A stretch of 41,122 nt of DNA from positions 1,066,330 to 1,107,451 of the forward strand of contig NW_005200784.1 of assembly GCF_000372725.1 (NCBI RefSeq), read 5' to 3'. Both the position numbers and the translations under genes were made by a program. Source of the stretch: Emiliania huxleyi CCMP1516 (Eukaryota > Haptophyta > Isochrysidales > Noelaerhabdaceae). Positions 1-9,378 of the stretch are shown here, in pieces. Below the pieces are notes generated by a model. It had not been told where the DNA came from, made no database searches, and was given only the letters and a program-made list of their open reading frames with translations. How positions within the stretch are numbered: position 1 is the first letter of the stretch; each line of letters begins with the position of its first letter.

Positions 1-186
1 GCGGGGCGGAGGCTGCGGGCGCGCGAGCACGGCGGGGAGGGGGAGACCACTTCGGGGAGGGAGGGCCTCCGCCGCCGGCTCGTGCGCGGCGCCCCGGGCG
101 GCGGCGGTGAGCGCGCGGCGGCGGCGGCGGCAAGTCACAGCACGCGGCGCGCCGCCGGCGCGGCGTCGCAGCGTATCGCGGCGCAG

Positions 187-1095
187 ATGTCGTCCGTGCC
201 GAGCGACGACGACAACTACGACGACGAGGAGGCCGCGGCGGCGGCGGCAAGGCGGCGGCGGCGGGGTAAGCGCAAGGCGCCGGCCCAGCCGCGCCCGAGC
301 CGCGGCTCCCGCCGAAGCACGCGGCGCGGCGGCGGCGGCGGCGGCGGCGACGGCGGCAGCGGCGGCGGCAGCGGCGGGTCGGGGCACAAGCGGCGGCGGA
401 AGAAGTCAAAGCGGCGGCGGCGCGGCAGCGATTCGGAGGTCGACTCGCACGAGTCGAGCTCGTCCTCCTCTTCGTCGTCTTCGGAGGAGGAGGAGGAGGA
501 GTCGTTCTCGTTCTCGGAGCACTCTGAGGGGAGCTGCGAGGAGGCGGCGGAGGCGGCGCGCCCCCCCGTGCGGAGGAGGCCGCGCGCGGTCGTGGAGGAC
601 GACGAGGCGGAGGGCGAGGCGGAGGGCGAGGCGGGCCCATCCACCTCCTCCTCCTCCTCCCGGCGGGGTGGGCGCGCGGCGCAGCGCCCTCGCCGCGCCT
701 CGGCGTCGGCTGCGAGCAGCAGCGCGGTCGTGGCGCAGCCGGTGTCCTTCCGCTGCAGGTTTCGGTGCGGCTTCAAGCGCTTCGACGAGGACGAGGTGCA
801 GGCGCACGAGTTCGCGTGCGAGAGGAACCCGGACGCCGAGTTTGCGGAGGGCGAGCTCGCGGAGGGCGAGGTGTTCGAATGCGAGTTTGAGTGCGGCTTT
901 GAGCACGCCGACCGGGCGGTGGTGGAGGAGCACGAGGAGCAGTGCGAGAGGCGGCCGCAGGGCCGCCGCGAGCTGCGGGAGCGGCCTCGCCGCGAGAGGC
1001 GATCGGTTTCGCTCGCCTCGCCCGGCGACGAGGCCGCGCCGTCGGAGACGCGCGAGGAGCGGCAGGCGCGCCGCGCAGCCATGCGCGGGCGGTAG
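187..1095 (+). CDS. Acidic/basic low-complexity protein with two C2HC zinc-finger-like repeats (5' end uncertain)
   Basis: The frame is open from base 1, so the gene may begin outside the window. The first in-frame ATG is at 187 (302 residues), directly after a possible splice acceptor (gcgcag). The first 180 residues are low complexity: acidic, Arg/Lys-rich (nuclear-localisation-like), poly-Gly, poly-Ser and Glu runs. Residues about 188-253 hold two copies of one module with spacing C-x3-C-x12-H-x3-C (C190, C194, H207, C211 and C232, C236, H249, C253), each with the local pattern F-x-C-x-F-x-C-G-F and ending HE..C. These would bind zinc. The tail is basic and ends at TAG 1093-1095. The charged composition suggests a nuclear or chromatin-associated protein, which is inference only. 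No named family is recognised. Confidence 0.6.
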   Translation: MSSVPSDDDNYDDEEAAAAAARRRRRGKRKAPAQPRPSRGSRRSTRRGGGGGGGDGGSGGGSGGSGHKRRRKKSKRRRRGSDSEVDSHESSSSSSSSSSEEEEEESFSFSEHSEGSCEEAAEAARPPVRRRPRAVVEDDEAEGEAEGEAGPSTSSSSSRRGGRAAQRPRRASASAASSSAVVAQPVSFRCRFRCGFKRFDEDEVQAHEFACERNPDAEFAEGELAEGEVFECEFECGFEHADRAVVEEHEEQCERRPQGRRELRERPRRERRSVSLASPGDEAAPSETREERQARRAAMRGR

Positions 1096-1387
1096 GACCG
1101 AGGCTGCCACCGCGGCAGAGGGTCGCCTCTCAGTTGACGTGCAGCGGGGCGCTCGGCGTCGGGTTGGGCTAGGGGAGTTGCGCGTCAGCGTGCGGTGCCG
1201 CGCTGGTGCTCTGGCGTTCTCTCTCGTCTCTCTGCCGACTGACAAGTCTCTAGTTTGCTTCTCCGCGCCACGTGTGTGCCGCCATGAGCTGGTTAGCTGT
1301 ACGCCCACATGTGTACTCTCTTCAAAAAAATGACTGCGGTAACTCACAAAAGTCAAAACCCACCCGCGCCGGCGCGACAACCGACAT
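1096..1387. other. Intergenic/3' region
   Basis: Non-coding stretch downstream of the C2HC gene. I see pyrimidine-rich tracts (around 1210-1260) and an A7 run near 1324, but no gene or clear signal. Confidence 0.4.
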
Positions 1388-2234
1388 CGCAGACCTGTTG
1401 CACGCCAACCGTGAACCACCCACGGACAGCTCAAAATCGCTGTGCGCGGCCGGCGGCTTGAGCGCGCGCCCTATTTTGTGTTTGTCCTCGCAGTCGATGC
1501 GGAGAGAGAGATTTTAGAAAAAAGGACGTCCGCCGCAATTCGGACAATGCTCTTTCCCACGCCCGCCACATGACGCCCACCGCCGCCGCGTCGGTCGGCG
1601 CGCGCCGACGCCGACCATCACCACCGACCGACGGCTCGCACGGCCGTGCGGTGAGCAAAAATTTGGGTCGCTGCGCGCCTGCCGGATGCTCTGCGACGTC
1701 TGGACGCTCGCCAGAAACGCCAGGAAGCTTGCCTTCCACCCCTGGGCCCGAGGGCGAACGGCAGTGGTCGGCAGCCTCTGCGACGCTCCGATCGGCTCCT
1801 CGACCTCATCGCCTGCGACGAGCCAGCATGGCTCGTCGCTCGACGGCAGCCTGCTCAGTATGCTCTTGGCATTCTGTACAGCCTCGCCAGGCTCTCTGAG
1901 ACGGCCTGCAGGGCCGGCGCGGACCGCCTCGGGCGCGATGGCCCTCCTCAGTACCTACCTCTTCGATGCCTGTCGGCTCTCCAATCTCGTCGCCGGCGGC
2001 AGGCCCGCATGGCGCGCTGCTCGATGGCAGCCTGCTCAGTACGCGGTGCGGAGGGCGCCGCGGGGGGCCAAACTGGCTCCTGCTGCTCATATTTTTGACG
2101 TGTGTGTAGTCTATACAGTCTGTACACCAGCGCCAGTGCCGTCAGTGCCCACGCGAGAGGCGCTAATGCCTGTTTTTGCGCCTTGTCCGGACTGGCTGGG
2201 CGGTGGTTCACGGTTGGCGCGCAACAGGTCCGCA
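1388..2234. mobile_element. Terminal-inverted-repeat element, 839 bp, flanked by CGCA
   Basis: Bases 1392-1420 (starting GACCTGTTGCACGCC, ending GAACCACC) are repeated in inverse orientation at 2202-2230 with 28 of 29 positions identical. Both outer ends abut the tetranucleotide CGCA (1388-1391 and 2231-2234), which could be a target-site duplication, although four bases can match by chance. The interior has an imperfect internal duplication but no recognisable transposase, so a non-autonomous (MITE-like) element is the best reading. It lies between the 3' ends of two convergent genes. Confidence 0.6.
1795..2045. repeat. Imperfect direct repeat, ~70 bp units 180 bp apart
   Basis: The block 1795-1865 (ggctcctcgacctc...cagcctgctcagtatgc) recurs at 1975-2045 with about 80% identity. 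The best-conserved core is GGCAGCCTGCTCAGTA. A weaker third match lies near 1939-1965 (gatggccctcctcagtac). All lie inside the inverted-repeat element, so they probably reflect internal duplication of the element. Confidence 0.5.
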
Positions 2235-2297
2235 CACACACATGCGAATTGCGATGTGTGACCCACGCATGCCGGCGGCGGCGCCCCCGCCGTCTCG

Positions 2298-2385
2298 CGG
2301 CTGTATATGCATACCTCAGCACCCCGCCTGCCGATACACACGGTGTGTGCGGCTGTGGGCGAGGCGCGTCATGCTTCAGCCAACG
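2298..2385 (-). promoter_or_regulatory. Candidate SECIS element in the 3' UTR of the MGMT-DUF3253 gene
   Basis: On the minus strand the structure begins about 27 bases after the TAA stop. Helix I is GGCTG (2381-2377) with CAGCC (2303-2299), extended by GCCG/CGGC. The quartet is ATGA (2372-2369) opposite TGA (2318-2316), giving the tandem G.A pairs of eukaryotic SECIS cores. Helix II is an uninterrupted 10 bp, GCGCCTCGCC (2367-2358) with GGCGGGGTGC (2328-2319). Above it come a bulge CACA, a GCCG/CGGC ministem and a CACAC/GTGTG tip, as in form-2 SECIS elements. The usual unpaired AA (sometimes CC) is here CACA, which is the weak point. Confidence 0.6.
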
Positions 2386-2411
2386 GCGTCCACGACGAGA
2401 CGTGGGCGGGG

Positions 2412-3071
2412 TTACGCTAAGCGGAGTCGAACGATGCCCGGTCGCCCCGCCGCCTCCCAAGCCTCGGGATCGAGCACAGATTTTCGCTGCTCGATGAGGA
2501 TAGATCCGCCGACGGCTAGCCGTACCGAGACCCTCCGTGTGTCGTCCATGCGCGCGCGCCACTCGGTAGCCGAGAAGAGGCGACGCGCAACCTCCGAGGG
2601 TCAGCAGGTCTTGTCGGCGCCTCGCTCGCGAAGGAGGGCCAGGATAGTCGCCTCGATTTGAGCGTCGAGCGGCTCGACCCGCGTGCCGGCCGACTCTGCC
2701 CTCTTTCGCTTTCGCTCAGGATTGCTTTCAAAGCGATGCAGCGACGCCTCCGAGACTCGCTCCCCGTCTGGCTCAAAGTGAACGCCCTCCTCCTCCAACA
2801 GCGCCCGCTTGCGGTCAATTGCGGCGCCACCGCCCCAAGAGCCGTTGAACCCGCCGATGCGCCGATCAGCAGCAACCACACGATGTCACGGAACCTCATC
2901 AGCGGGCGAGCACCCCGAATCCGGTGCGAGTGGGTTCCTCCGCATGCACTGGCCCACCGCTCGCGCACTGCCGCCTGTCACTCGCGCAAGCTCGCCGTAC
3001 GTGGTGACGCGGCTGGTAGGGACGCTGCGGACCAAGGCAAAGACAGACTGCTGGAACGGAGTCAGAGTCAT
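2412..3071 (-). CDS. O6-alkylguanine-DNA alkyltransferase (MGMT) domain fused to DUF3253; probable selenoprotein with two Sec (UGA) codons
   Basis: Starting at ATG 3071 (an upstream in-frame ATG lies at 3113), the frame runs 219 residues to TAA 2414-2412 if two UGA codons are read as amino acids. Residues 1-90 are the MGMT DNA-binding domain: TPFQQSVFALV, the TTYGELA segment, the ARAVGQCMRRNP helix, then VP-UGA-HRVVAAD, IGGFNG and KRALLEEEGVHF. The first UGA (2888-2886, codon 62) sits exactly where MGMT has its alkyl-acceptor cysteine (PCHRV). From about residue 140 the frame matches DUF3253: ILALLRERGADKTC-UGA-PSEVAR, then WRARM, RLA and a terminal VRLRL. The second UGA (2603-2601, codon 157) replaces the cysteine of the family's CPSEVAR motif. 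The N-terminal MGMT subdomain is absent. Expected role: suicidal removal of alkyl groups from guanine in DNA. The alternative, a pseudogene or ATL-type protein with TGG mutated to TGA, does not explain the second site or the open frame beyond it. Confidence 0.8.
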
Positions 3072-3172
3072 GGCGGCGCGTCGTGTCTCAGTCGAAATGT
3101 GTTTTTTGATCACAGCTCAGAGGTGCCTGCAGTTGTTGTTCTTTCGCGCAAATGTGACCGACGGCACCGCCA

Positions 3173-3466
3173 TCACCGCGATCGAGCGCGCGCCCGGTAG
3201 TCGGTGCCCTCGCGCTGCTCGACGCCCGCCATCACAGCTTCGCAGTCGGCCATCTGCGTCACGGCGCGGGCGGAGACGAAGGAGGTGGTCTCGACCGATG
3301 ACGCGCCCATTCGCGCCAGCCGGTGGATCAGCTCAATCTTGGTGGCTGCATCGACTATCCGCTGCTCGTTCTGCAAGCCGTCGCGCGCACCGAGCTCGTA
3401 GATGCGCACACGCGCCGGGAGGCTTGCCAGCGTGTGCTGCGCGGCGTGCCAGCGTGTGCTGCGCAC
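3173..3466 (-). CDS. HMG-CoA lyase, N-terminal exon only (fragment)
   Basis: The 97-codon frame reads a short Arg/Ala-rich leader (MRSTRWHAAQH..., possible mitochondrial presequence), then the start of the HMG-CoA lyase TIM barrel: VRIYELGARDGLQNEQ (catalytic Arg and Asp in the RDGLQNE motif), IELIHRLARMGASSVETTSF and SARAVTQMAD. The family protein is about 300 residues and catalyses cleavage of HMG-CoA to acetyl-CoA and acetoacetate in leucine degradation. Similarity stops near GTDYRA, where an exon would end, but the next downstream sequence on this strand is the MGMT fusion gene, and no later HMG-CoA lyase motif occurs in the window. It is therefore a truncated copy, a gene interrupted by the MGMT gene inside an intron, or an assembly junction. 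Confidence 0.7.
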   Translation of the reverse strand: MRSTRWHAAQHTLASLPARVRIYELGARDGLQNEQRIVDAATKIELIHRLARMGASSVETTSFVSARAVTQMADCEAVMAGVEQREGTDYRARARSR

Positions 3467-3792
3467 GCCGAGGCAGGCGGAGCGTGTGGGCGGCCAAACG
3501 GAGCCTTATATCATGAGCGGCGGCGACTGGGTCGGAATTTTTCTTTTTCGTCGTGTACTCGAGTCCGCGCCCTTGTCGTGCCAGCCTGCGTGTGAGAGAG
3601 GCGGGCACACAGAATTCTAGATCCTAACATTCTTCATCCTGCTCCGCCGACAGGCTCTTCCGCCGTGACAGCCGGACGCGTGAGTCGGCGGAAGGGGAAG
3701 GTGACAGGAGCGCAGCCTTCATGGTGGGGTGCCGGCGGCGTCGGCAGGATGGTCGAGTCCTGAGACGGGCCAGGCAGGATGTCTCGAGAGCA
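3467..3792. other. Spacer between HMG-CoA lyase fragment and zinc-finger gene
   Basis: No convincing coding sequence. Bases about 3425-3470 contain a local duplication of gccagcgtgtgctgcgc, partly overlapping the start of the lyase exon. Confidence 0.4.
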
Positions 3793-4704
<912 letters not shown>

Positions 4705-5003
4705 CTGGGGCGGGCGGGGGGGGCACACGCTGGCGGGTCGGCGCGCGCCGTGCGGAGGCCCTGAGAAGGGCGGCTCGCCTGGGAGTGCTGGGCAAGCGCC
4801 GCCAAATCCTCTGAGCGAGGAGCCGCCGGTCGCTTGCGGCTCGGAGCAGCGAGGCGCTGCTCACGCGAGTACGCCTCGAAGCCGGCCAACTTCAGCACCA
4901 CGCGCGCCACGCCGGCGGCGCTCTCCGCTCCCGCCTCCGCCCGAGGCTGCGCCGCCGCGGGCGGGCCGGCCTCGCCCACGGAGGCGCCGACAGCGGCGGT
5001 CGC

Positions 5004-5272
5004 CTACTCCCAAACCGGACGCCGTGAAGAGAGGTTCCCGTGGGCTCGTGGCGGGCGCTCTTGCCGGCGGACCGGCGAGGCGTCGTCGCGCGGGCGAGCC
5101 TGCGGCGGCGCGACGGCGAGGGCGGCGGCGAGGGCGGCGGCGGCGATCGTGGGCGGGCCGGCCTCGCCCCCGGCGGCGCGGAGCACCAACGTGGCGGCGG
5201 CGGGAGCCGGGGCGGTGGAGGCGGCGGCGGTGGAGGCGGGAGCGGCGGCCGCTGCCTCGAGCGGCGGCTCGA

Positions 5273-5334
<62 letters not shown>

Positions 5335-5849
5335 GGCGGCGGCGAAGGCGGCCCCTCCGCCGGGGCGGGCGGCGCGGCTGAAGCGGCGGGCGGCGGTGCC
5401 GGCGGAGGCGGAGGCGGCACAGCGGGCTCGTTGGGCGCCAGCTTTGCGGCGGGCGGAGCGACGGCCTGCGCCGCCTCCGCTCCAGCGAGCTCATCGGCGG
5501 CGCCGCCCGACGCGGCGCCCTTCTCCTCCTGTGAGGTCACTCGCAGCCGCCGCGAGGCAATGAGTGCCCTCGACTCTCGGCAGACGGGGCACGTGCGGTG
5601 ATGCGCACGGTTGAGGCTGTCGATGCAGTCCGCGCAAATGCGGTGCCCGCACCTTAGCACGCAGACATGCGTCACCACGGCGAACGCTGCGAAGCACACC
5701 GGACAGGCCGGTGGCCCGGGCGCGATGTTCAGCGGCGGTGTGGGCGGCGCGCGGCTCCTCGCCCGCATAATCGCGGCGACGGCGATGTTGTTCTCGTCCC
5801 GATGAGCGGCGAAGACGTCGCCGCCGTACGGTAGACTAGGGTTAGCCAT
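5004..5849 (-). CDS. RING-finger (C3HC4) protein with long proline/alanine-rich tail
   Basis: From ATG 5849 the frame gives 281 residues. The RING spans residues 49-90: C49-x2-C52, C67-x-H69-x2-C72-x2-C75 and C87-x2-C90, with the classic CGHRICADC and TCPVCRES surroundings, so an E3 ubiquitin ligase role is likely. The remainder is Ala/Pro-rich with a proline run encoded by a GGC repeat (about 5275-5345 on the plus strand). The stop at 5006-5004 comes just after a possible donor (ccg|gtttgg). Because the zinc-finger gene follows in the same direction and repeats the GEAGPP phrase near 4975, the two could be one transcript. I cannot decide this from the sequence. Confidence 0.75.
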
Positions 5850-6041
5850 CCGGCGGGAAGACCCTCCCGCGTGTGGGGAGAGGTCGGTCGAGTCGGTCGA
5901 GACTCCCGCGCGAAGCTGTGAGTGCAGCGAATAGGAAAATTCGAGATTTCGACACCGCGATCCTAAGGGATCCTTCAAGCAGGTCCCCGCTTGTTTCTTG
6001 AAACCATCACATAGTGCAGCAATAAACCACACCGCTCCGAC

Positions 6042-6841
6042 ATGCCGCTGCTGCCGAACGAGGCGATCGAACGCATGCGCAGTGATCTCGTCTGCGCGGG
6101 GAAACTGACCGCGTTTGCCGCTGCAAATATGCGAGATGCGCAGGTGCCTCGCGCGTGGGCAGAGCTGAACCGCGAGCAGGAGGCGGCCGAGCGCCGGGCT
6201 CTCGAGGAGTCTGCGCGAATGGCCCGCAAGGTGGCGAGGGACGTCAGGTGCGCGTGCGCTGGAATCGGCCCATTTGTAATCACATTTTGGAACCCCAGTC
6301 ATTTGCCATAGGCCGCCTGCGGAGGGGCCAACGCGCACGCGCTCCGTTGTGTTTGTTTGTCGGGGGCGGGGGTGGAGAGGGGGGCGGGGCGGGCAGGGTC
6401 GGGGCGGGAAGCGCAAGCGCGACAGTGGCGGCCATGCACGCGGGCGACGGGGGCGGCGCCGTTCCGTCGAGCGGGCGAGCGGTGCAGTCCGGCTGGTGCG
6501 AGAGCTGCCACATCTGGGACCGCCTCGAGGTGGACCCTGGGTCCTGGTCGCAAACGGCCTACTGCCAGGGCTGCTGGGCACGGTGGTGGTACGACGACGA
6601 CGCGGGCCACGCGGGCGTCACCGCCCCCGCCGCCGGCGGTTTGTCGTGGGCGTCGCCCGTGACGGCGGCCGGACCAAGCGCTTCGCGGCCCTCTCGCGAG
6701 CCCCGCTATGCCGGCGGGGGCGCACCGCGGGGCGAGGGCGAGCCGCCGTGCGAGAGCGAGTCGCGCTTCAGCTTTGGATCCCACTCATCCAACTCGCCGC
6801 CGATCGCCGGCGCATCGATGTCGGTTGATGTGGCACATTGA
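6042..6841 (+). CDS. Small protein with a C-x2-C...C-x2-C zinc-binding motif
   Basis: Two exons, 6042-6247 and 6397-6841, joined by a 149-nt GTGCGC...GGGCAG intron (phase 2), give 216 residues. The first exon is a charged helix (NREQEAAERRALEESARMARKVARDV). The second contains SGWCESCHIWDRLEVD, then TAYCQGCWARWWYDDD: two CxxC pairs about 20 residues apart, rich in Trp, resembling CW or treble-clef zinc fingers without matching a family I can name. The tail is Ser/Pro/Gly-rich and ends at TGA 6839-6841. The gene is divergent from the RING gene, with about 190 bp between start codons, so a shared promoter is possible. Confidence 0.55.
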
Positions 6842-7039
6842 TGTCGAGTAATGGAAATCTCTAGTCTTTCTTAGAGATTGAGAGCTTAAAGATTTGAAAG
6901 ACTCCACTCGGGTCTACAGTGCTACCCAGAGATTTGAGACCAGAGATTTGAGACTTGAGACCTCAGTCACTCGGCCTCCGGTGGGATACTTTGAGATTAG
7001 AGACCAGAGACTTGGAGAATGAGATTTCCCTCACATGAT
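6842..7039. other. Purine-rich spacer with GAGATTTGAGAC repeats
   Basis: The region between the 3' ends of two convergent genes is AT-richer than its surroundings and contains several copies of GAGATT(T)GAGA and GAGACCAGAGA (about 6868-7025). Function unknown. Confidence 0.45.
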
Positions 7040-7059
7040 TGCACTCCAAGTGCTCCAAG
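7040..7059 (-). repeat. Dispersed 3'-end motif, copy 1
   Basis: The minus strand reads CTTGGAGCACTTGGAGTGCA. The same 20 bases occur at 21400-21419 and 37155-37174 on the plus strand. Here it lies about 60 bases after the stop codon of the CCCH/zinc-knuckle gene, in the sense orientation. Confidence 0.7.
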
Positions 7060-7119
7060 TGCCGAGCGCGCGCAACTGTTGGGTGCGATGGCGTGTGAGA
7101 CGTGTTTTTACCCATGTCC

Positions 7120-7664
7120 TCACTGCCCGGGGTCGACGTCGGCGTACGGCCGCTTCATCTGCTGGCCCCACCCGCCCATCTCTGAGGGCGGAATTGACAT
7201 CGGCGGCGGCACCGGCACCGACATCAGCCCAGGCAGGCCGCCACCGCCGCCGCCCGGCCCGCCGCCGCCCGGCCCGCCGCCGCCGCCGTAAGCGCCGCCG
7301 TGGCCGCCTCCGTGGCCGCCTCCGCCCCCGCCCCCGCCGCTCGCCTGCATGGCCATTGCGCTCCTGTGCGCCTGCACCTCGCTGCGGGATGCGGTGCAGT
7401 TGGTTGCGATGTGGCCGCGGCCGCCGCACTTGTGGCAGATGTTCTGCGGGCACTCGTTGATGTAGTGGTCCACCTGCGGCGGGCGGAGGGCGGGTGGCGG
7501 ACGGCGGCATGCAGAGGCAGGGAGGCCGTGGGGGAGGGGGGGGGGGGGTCCGGGCGCGCCTCGCCGCACTTGGCGCACTTGTACCCCGGCGGCGGCCGCC
7601 GGCCGCTGGGGCGCGGTGGCCCCTGCCCGCCGCGACCAGCGAGCATCCCTCCCATCCCGGGGAA

Positions 7665-7700
<36 letters not shown>

Positions 7701-8219
7701 GCCGCTGCCCGCGCCGACCGCGTTCGCGCCTCCGGTGAGCGGCGTCAGGTTTGCCATCGAGGCGGCGCCGCTGTGCGGGGCATGCCGGTCGCGGCCGGCG
7801 CGCAACGGGTGGCCAAGCAGGCAGTTCTCGTCCTCGCAGGAGCAGTTGCGGCTGTGCTCCCCCTCCGCGCCGTGGTGCCGCGAGCACGAGAGCTTGAAGC
7901 GGCACGACCTGCCGTAACGGCACGCCTCGGGCGGCTTGAAGCGCGAGAGGTCCTGCTGAGGCCGCGCCGCCAGTGCCGCCTCGATGGCCCCCGGCGGGGG
8001 GGGCACCACCGCGGGGACGTCGTGCCAGAAGCCGAGGTAAAAGTGCCCCTCGAACCACGCCGCCTCGCCCGTGAGCGGCTCGTTGCTCGCGGCGATGCTC
8101 GCGAGCGCCCTGGCTGCCTTGCTGCGAGCCGCCTCGGCCGACAGCACGCCGTTGCCTGGCGCGCCCGGCGGCGCGCCGGGCGCGGGACCGCCCGCAGCGG
8201 GCGGTGGGATGGGCAGCAT
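7120..8219 (-). CDS. CCCH-type plus double CCHC zinc-knuckle RNA-binding protein
   Basis: Exon 1 is 8219-7560 and exon 2 is 7473-7120. The intron (7559-7474, 86 nt) has a GC donor (GAG|GCGCGC) and AG acceptor, and splicing is required because it rebuilds the first knuckle, CAKCGE|VDHYINEC (C-x2-C-x4-H-x4-C). The second knuckle is CHKCGGRGHIATNC. Nearer the N-terminus are CRYGRSCRFKLSCSRHH (C-x5-C-x5-C-x3-H) and CSCEDENCLLGH, CCCH-like motifs. Poly-Gly linkers surround the knuckles and the protein ends QMKRPYADVDPGQ. This layout suggests single-stranded RNA binding, for instance in mRNA processing. The start ATG 8219 follows a GC-rich leader and is the first in frame. Confidence 0.8.
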
Positions 8220-8883
8220 ATATATGTTTGTGTATGTGTGTGTATGCCACGCCTGCTATTCACAGCCTTGTTATTGAGAAGAAAATACCTCCTATGGCGC
8301 TGTGCGCTGGCCTGTGAGAGGTTGAGGTGTTCACAGCACAAGCCCTCGCCGGGGGCTCGAGCATGCGCAGCGAAAAGCATATGTGTATGTGGCCGACCTC
8401 AGAAAAGAATTCAAGCTGATGTGGTGGCGGCGTGCCGTCCTTGCGCGAGGGGAGCTCGATAGACTCGAGGGGCCAGGATACGCCGCGAGGAGGACAGAGT
8501 TGCGCCGAAAGGCGAAAGAAGCCGCGAGAACAAGGGACCGGCAGGCGGCAGCGTCGCCGGACGAGGCAGATGAGAGCGACGCGACAGAGGAGGAAACGAC
8601 AGGAGGGAAACGACGAGAGTGGGACGACCGCGAGGTGGCATGAAGGTTGCAGCGAGAAGCGGCGAGAGACTGCGAAGAGAGATAGGAAGAGGCAGACTCC
8701 CTAGGGTGGGCGACGGCTAGCGCACCACACACCTCTCCTTAAAATCCCTGTGTGGTGGCGGCGTGCCGTCCTCCCATCCCTCCCTTGGGTTGTCTGTTTT
8801 CTTTCTTTTTTTGCCGTCCTCCCCTCCCTCCTTTGGGTTGTATGTTTTCTTTCTCTCTTTCTTTCTGTCCGGTTCTTTAGCGA
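8220..8883. other. Non-coding spacer with direct and tandem repeats
   Basis: TGTGGTGGCGGCGTGCCGTC occurs at about 8419 and 8750. At 8766-8870 a ~50-bp segment (gccgtcctccc...tttctttct) is duplicated in tandem. A short plus-strand ORF (8383-8643) has no recognisable features and is not called. Confidence 0.4.
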
Positions 8884-8897
8884 GCACACACACACAC

Positions 8898-8967
<70 letters not shown>

Positions 8968-8981
8968 AGTTAGTTAGTTAG
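8884..8981. repeat. (CA)n microsatellite followed by (GTTA)n
   Basis: About 40 CA dinucleotides (one CG interruption), then GTTAGTTAGTTAGTTAG. A short GGTA repeat follows at 9032-9050. Confidence 0.95.
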
Positions 8982-9050
8982 GAAGGTGAAGAACAGCCAG
9001 CCAGGCTCGGACTGGACACACCAACGCGGTATGGGTAGGTAGGTAGGTAT

Positions 9051-9378
9051 GGGTGGCGGACACGATGGCGGCACTGGCTGCCGCACCGCCTGGTGTGGAA
9101 CCTCAGGGGCGGCCCCTCGACCCAGCGGTCGCTCCAGCTGCGGAGGCGGAGGCGGTGGTGGTGGGTGCGGGCCTGGCGGCGGTGCCGGCCGCCGCAACTC
9201 CTGGAGCGGGGCCTCGGGGGAGGCCCCCTGCCCCTGTGACCGTCCCAGCCGTGGTTCCACGCGTCGGCCGCCCACCCCGCTCGTGGGGGGGGGGCTAGCT
9301 CTCATCTCCCCTCGGGAAGGGGGGGGGGCGGGGCCCGTAATCGCCGACGGCCCCGCCTCCCCCCTCCCCCGCTCCGCA
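9051..9378. other. GC-rich sequence with an ~85-bp imperfect duplication
   Basis: Segments around 9075-9135 and 9180-9240 (ccgc..cctgg..gg..cctc..ggg.ggcccc) resemble each other. They would encode a Pro/Gly-rich repeat on either strand. No gene is supported, though it could be a downstream exon of the minus-strand ORF at 9379-9777. Confidence 0.3.

Noticed and set aside
1686..2261. 191-codon plus-strand ORF in the left inverted-repeat element as a transposase
   Set aside because: It runs through the right inverted repeat, contains the internal nucleotide duplications in shifted frames and shows no DDE or zinc-finger motif.
2601..2888. Reading the MGMT gene as two short genes or a simple pseudogene
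   Set aside because: Both TGA codons coincide with conserved family cysteines, the frame is otherwise intact on all three sides, and a SECIS-like structure follows. Random nonsense mutations would not be expected to do this.
5270..5350. GGC repeat as a separate functional element
   Set aside because: It is explained as the codons of the proline run in the RING protein.
8383..8643. 86-codon plus-strand ORF, charged
   Set aside because: It overlaps local direct repeats, has no motif, and lies in a region of repeats and microsatellites.
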